DNA of 9,471 nt, from positions 1 to 9,471 of the forward strand of contig CALESY010000070.1 of assembly GCA_937919945.1 (NCBI GenBank), given 5' to 3'. Below the pieces are notes generated by a model. It saw only the letters and a program-made list of their open reading frames with translations. It ran no database searches and was not told where the DNA came from. Every line of letters begins with the position of its first letter. Position 1 is the first letter of the stretch. The translations under genes and the position numbers were made by a program. Below are positions 9,201 through 9,471 of the stretch, piece after piece. Source of the DNA: an uncultured Chitinophagaceae bacterium (lineage in GTDB: Bacteria > Bacteroidota > Bacteroidia > Chitinophagales > Chitinophagaceae).

Positions 9201-9471
9201 CTATTGGTTACAATGCAATGCAGCAGATGTGTACGGCCGATTTAGGTGGTGGTGGCGATGCTTATTACCAGTATGATGCCGGTGGACAGCGGGTACATAA
9301 AGTAATAGAAAATGGCAGCCTGAAGGAAGAACGCATATACCTTGGTGGCTACGAGGTATACCGTAAATACACAGGCAGTACATTAGACCTTGAGCGCATT
9401 ACCATACATATAATAGACGATACCGGCCGTATAGCCATGTACGAAAAACGTACAAGTGGCACAGACGGCTC
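3299..9471 (+). CDS. Fused TcB-TcC toxin complex protein (SpvB / propeller / Rhs), 3' end outside window
   Basis: Encodes the cocoon of the ABC toxin complex with B and C in one chain. I read the frame by hand from ATG 3299 to the edge: 2057 complete codons, no stop and no sign of a frameshift. Order by residue: polar N-terminus without signal peptide (1-55); SpvB-like region starting near GGGALKGIDEKF, with FGLGWSLSL and TYRRCYRVLVYHAFDEL (about 56-390); six D-x-x-G-like propeller repeats (465-742); TcB middle regions with GGKKPYLL (761-768), LPFPVH, RGFGRVD (844-850) and RALKGSPLRQEVYA (923-936); DPNENRTEV and YTDGFGR; Rhs/YD motifs from YDPLGR (1456); a TcC-like part from about TPTIMLLD (1521) on, with YDPVGNITRI (1825), YDAGGQRV (1992) and IYLGGYEVY (2013-2021). 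The window stops before the Rhs core end, where the family cleaves itself, and before the variable toxin. The start is the first ATG after the tcA stop, and conserved sequence begins about 55 residues later. Separate TcB proteins are about 1450-1500 residues, so the length agrees with a B+C fusion. Confidence 0.95.
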   Translation, partial: MNNTEQKGIVGQVATGNKSDNPYPLERYTVSKQDENSQSGKQSAYYKSQAPTIDLPKGGGALKGIDEKFTVNAVNGTASLNIPLPLTPSRAGFSPQLSVQYNSGNGNSEFGLGWSLSLASIQRKTDKKLPEYSDDDVFLMAGAEDLVPLLNEEGEKIIINPMNGSTGTPYHITCFIPRIEGLFARIEFIKEEGTLDSWWRVTTKDNIITYYGLTASARVTDPDDATKIFRWLPQLSFDHKGNVHEYTYKHEDVTNVPANANEALRLDGTALFTNTYLKSVKYCNTVPLFFDGVHGYDPEDIYKPALPTNADYKIEAVMDYGEHDLVFPRPHDSGNWHCRMDPFSDFHAGFEIRTYRRCYRVLVYHAFDELIDGTGESAILVRSLNLNYHNGSDTADTGQFAEADFITSLTSKAHKLIDSSYVSKGLPSLTCNYEPLNWDNTIQHVSREDAENVPQGLTGGYHWIDLEGDGLPGILTEQAGGWFYKRNLGNGHFAGNIQVANKPSLSGLGGQLQWQDLDANGKRQLVNRSNNMPGYYELDDNQQWGAFHSFQQWAHIDWNSPFTQTLDLNGDGRPDVLLTEDAALRWYENKGTEGYIVGGTGSFTCNETNGPVLLLNDAVQSVFLADMNGDGLTDIVRIKNGEVAYWPNLGYGRFGKKIVMSNSPYFATPDLFNPIYITLSDISGTGAADIIYLGNNECTAWINMSGNALANPVVINPLPGIDQYSKVSVMDFLGNGTACIVWSSPLPQHSHAPFRYIDLMGGKKPYLLKSYSNGLGKTTELLYRNSTKYYLEDKLNMQPWATKLPFPVHCLHKVITSDSVSETIYSQEYKYHHGYYDHEEREFRGFGRVDTIDMETAVLDDDNDLNQAPVLTKTWYHTGAFFQEQSLIDRFKAEYKNAENWNLGRTASFIGDTNNQEFREAHRALKGSPLRQEVYAMNNDATVETNLYTITANSYIVQKIQGVGINKHAVFFTHNQENVVWHCEWDLSVAINECDPRILHDIVTSIDEKGNVLESAKIAYARNTVPTTIPNTSTGLTHSAIIEESQGTTKIVYTVNSYTSDIIDQSLTAPIIHYRLRMLCDMKVWEVYNVDDSNGLIVPSALKDDYSAIVSSTNILEFSQSPSGSSLQKRLVSQQRVTYMKDDTSGPKNFQQHDHLGLVYQQYQLAFSNHILSDADHLDNKASHTMLTDGGYIREDNTGVTGFGSSTTNYWLPSGTMEYFTDEKASFFTPEKYIDPWGTETTITYWGDYYLLPETITDGLATNANTTTVLEYDWRCLQPCQILDPNENRTEVVYDLLSLPVLVAMNGKVGSGVEADEIDVDIYSSGDIAAQVDFWNNPADTARDLLGLATWRCVYDFESSPAVVAMIAREQHANIAPNSPMLIRLTYTDGFGRVAMHKVQAEPNTTFDPCWIGSGKTVYNNKGKEVMQYEPYFSDTHAHDSAEQAAHLGVSPQIHYDPLGRVKRTDFPDGSFTKTEWDAWMQVVYDNNDTVADSAWYAANNGSSDANKDDAADKAFQHNNTPTIMLLDVLAQPFYTIQHNRYITSGTTWGDVYYQSYVRMDISGNRMEVRDARTSMATGYMTLRYTYDMLKGVIKQVSADSGTQYMLAAADGQPHKAWQAGGREFTFEYDALRRLKKKKLTVSGTTKTLEYLIYGEEQSDFDKEDNNLRTRVYKHYDGVGMKRVKEYDFKGNVLDAEQKILSDHTIADIDWDASTTPSLTSDTFNTLALYDALNRVTEMTDAGGNMTANTYDKTGMLKTVSMTPNGGTAIDYVTDITYNAKGQREFIDYGNGTTTTYTYDANTFRLTNLVTNKNTDKHQDLQYWYDPVGNITRIKDDAQRSLFFNNSVSLPVMDYTYDALYRLIIGSGRELIGTATFGTTDNNNDSAWMGVSHKGNDNNTQNYTQKYSYDAVGNILELQHIATAGSYTRSYSYGNADNRLGSTTVGSNTYNYTHDSYGNITVMPHLSAIGYNAMQQMCTADLGGGGDAYYQYDAGGQRVHKVIENGSLKEERIYLGGYEVYRKYTGSTLDLERITIHIIDDTGRIAMYEKRTSGTDG
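3461..4468 (+). other. SpvB-like N-terminal region of TcB (protein region)
   Basis: Residues about 55-390 of the fusion. The block GGGALKGIDEKF, then PLPLTPSRAGFSPQLSVQY and FGLGWSLSL, is typical of the N-terminal part shared by TcB proteins and Salmonella SpvB. In solved BC structures this part forms the start of the cocoon shell. The ADP-ribosyltransferase domain of SpvB is a separate C-terminal unit and is not seen here. Borders are approximate. Confidence 0.85.
4691..5524 (+). repeat. Six FG-GAP/VCBS-like repeats forming the TcB beta-propeller (protein repeat)
   Basis: Six related D-x-x-G-x-G or D-x-n-G motifs occur in residue order: DLEGDGLPGIL (465), DLDANGKRQLV (516), DLNGDGRPDVLL (567), DMNGDGLTDIV (626), DISGTGAADII (681) and DFLGNGTACIV (731). 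Spacings are 51, 51, 59, 55 and 50 residues. Motifs 3 and 4 have the full Ca-binding-like loop, while 2, 5 and 6 have lost acidic residues. Solved TcB structures have a six-bladed propeller at this place, which docks on TcA and acts as the gate for the toxin. The count of six repeats matches that; assignment of one motif per blade is inference. Confidence 0.8.
5525..6400 (+). other. TcB middle region (midN/midC-type conserved blocks, protein region)
   Basis: Residues about 743-1034 of the fusion. Recognised blocks are FRYIDLMGGKKPYLL (754-768), YYLEDKLNMQPWATKLPFPVH (ending near 814), EREFRGFGRVD (840-850) and EAHRALKGSPLRQEVYA (920-936). These are typical of the middle regions of insecticidal toxin complex TcB proteins, found between propeller and Rhs part. 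They build part of the cocoon wall; no catalytic role is known to me. Exact domain borders cannot be set without a profile search. Confidence 0.75.
7664..9301 (+). repeat. YD / Rhs repeat region spanning the TcB-TcC junction (protein repeat)
   Basis: Dispersed YD motifs with the Rhs pattern: YDPLGRVKRTDFPDG (1456-1470), YDMLKG (near 1584), YDALRRL (1629), YDFKGNVLD, YDALNRVTEMTDAGG, YNAKGQREFIDYGNG, YTYDA (8687-8700), YDPVGNITRI (1825), YDALYRL (1857), YDAVGNILEL (1909) and YDAGGQRVHK (1992). The DNA 14-mer of YTYDA is identical at 8687-8700 and 8861-8874, but most repeats are diverged at base level. In solved structures such repeats form beta-strands that spiral into a hollow shell around the toxin. 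The likely B/C junction is near 7860 (residue 1521). Confidence 0.85.
7859..9471 (+). other. TcC-equivalent segment of the fusion, incomplete at 3' end (protein region)
   Basis: From TPTIMLLD (residue 1521) the sequence follows the order of TcC proteins: VRMDISGNRMEVRDART, YDMLKG, the block around HKAWQAGGREFTFEYDALRR, IYGEEQSDF, NLRTRVYKHYDGVGM, YDFKGNVLDAEQ, ALYDALNRVTEMTD, then YDPVGNITRI and IYLGGYEVY, ending in HIIDDTGRIAMYEKR (near 2035-2049). In relatives the block after this is the end of the Rhs core, with its self-cleavage site, followed by the hypervariable toxin. Neither is in the window, so the payload is unknown. The junction position is estimated from similarity to stand-alone TcC starts. 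Confidence 0.8.

Noticed and set aside
7664..9301. Tandem DNA repeats or a CRISPR array in the 3' region
   Set aside because: The repetition is at protein level (YD motifs). Base-level identity is limited to short strings such as the 14-mer at 8687 and 8861, with irregular spacing.

Overview
The window carries most of a two-gene insecticidal-type toxin complex (Tc) locus on the + strand. A 5'-truncated tcA-type gene (window start to 3260) is followed after 38 bases by a very long tcB-tcC fusion gene (3299 to the window end) with no stop codon in its 2057 complete codons. Both genes run off the window: roughly the first half of TcA is missing upstream, and the end of the Rhs core plus the variable toxic C-terminus of TcC is missing downstream.

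Layout. 1-3260: the C-terminal 1085 residues of TcA, covering part of the shell, the long-helix channel with its membrane-inserting tip, and the TcB-binding end. 3261-3298: a short A/T-rich spacer with no promoter or terminator that I can see. 3299 to about 7860: TcB part, with an SpvB-like N-terminal region, six D-x-x-G-type repeats spaced about 50-60 residues (the propeller that docks on TcA), TcB middle regions and the first YD (Rhs) repeats. About 7860-9471: TcC part, made of YD/Rhs repeats and cut just before the Rhs core ends.

How the parts work together (known for the family): TcA forms a pentameric bell-shaped translocation pore. TcB and TcC form a hollow Rhs cocoon that holds the cleaved, unfolded C-terminal toxin of TcC. 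The TcB propeller is the gate through which the cocoon joins the pore. Here B and C are one polypeptide, so the locus encodes a two-component version (A + BC). The toxin that decides the biological effect is not in the window.

Organism. No signal peptide, membrane-protein or plasmid/phage gene is visible. The moderate A+T content (about 33-45% GC in most lines I counted by hand) and the absence of a well-placed Shine-Dalgarno sequence before the second gene are compatible with a member of the Bacteroidota. This is an inference; Tc loci occur in several phyla.

The most unusual internal signal is a change in composition and isoleucine codon choice near the 3' end, from about 8.7 kb on, inside the continuous BC frame. 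It may mark mosaic origin of the TcC segment.
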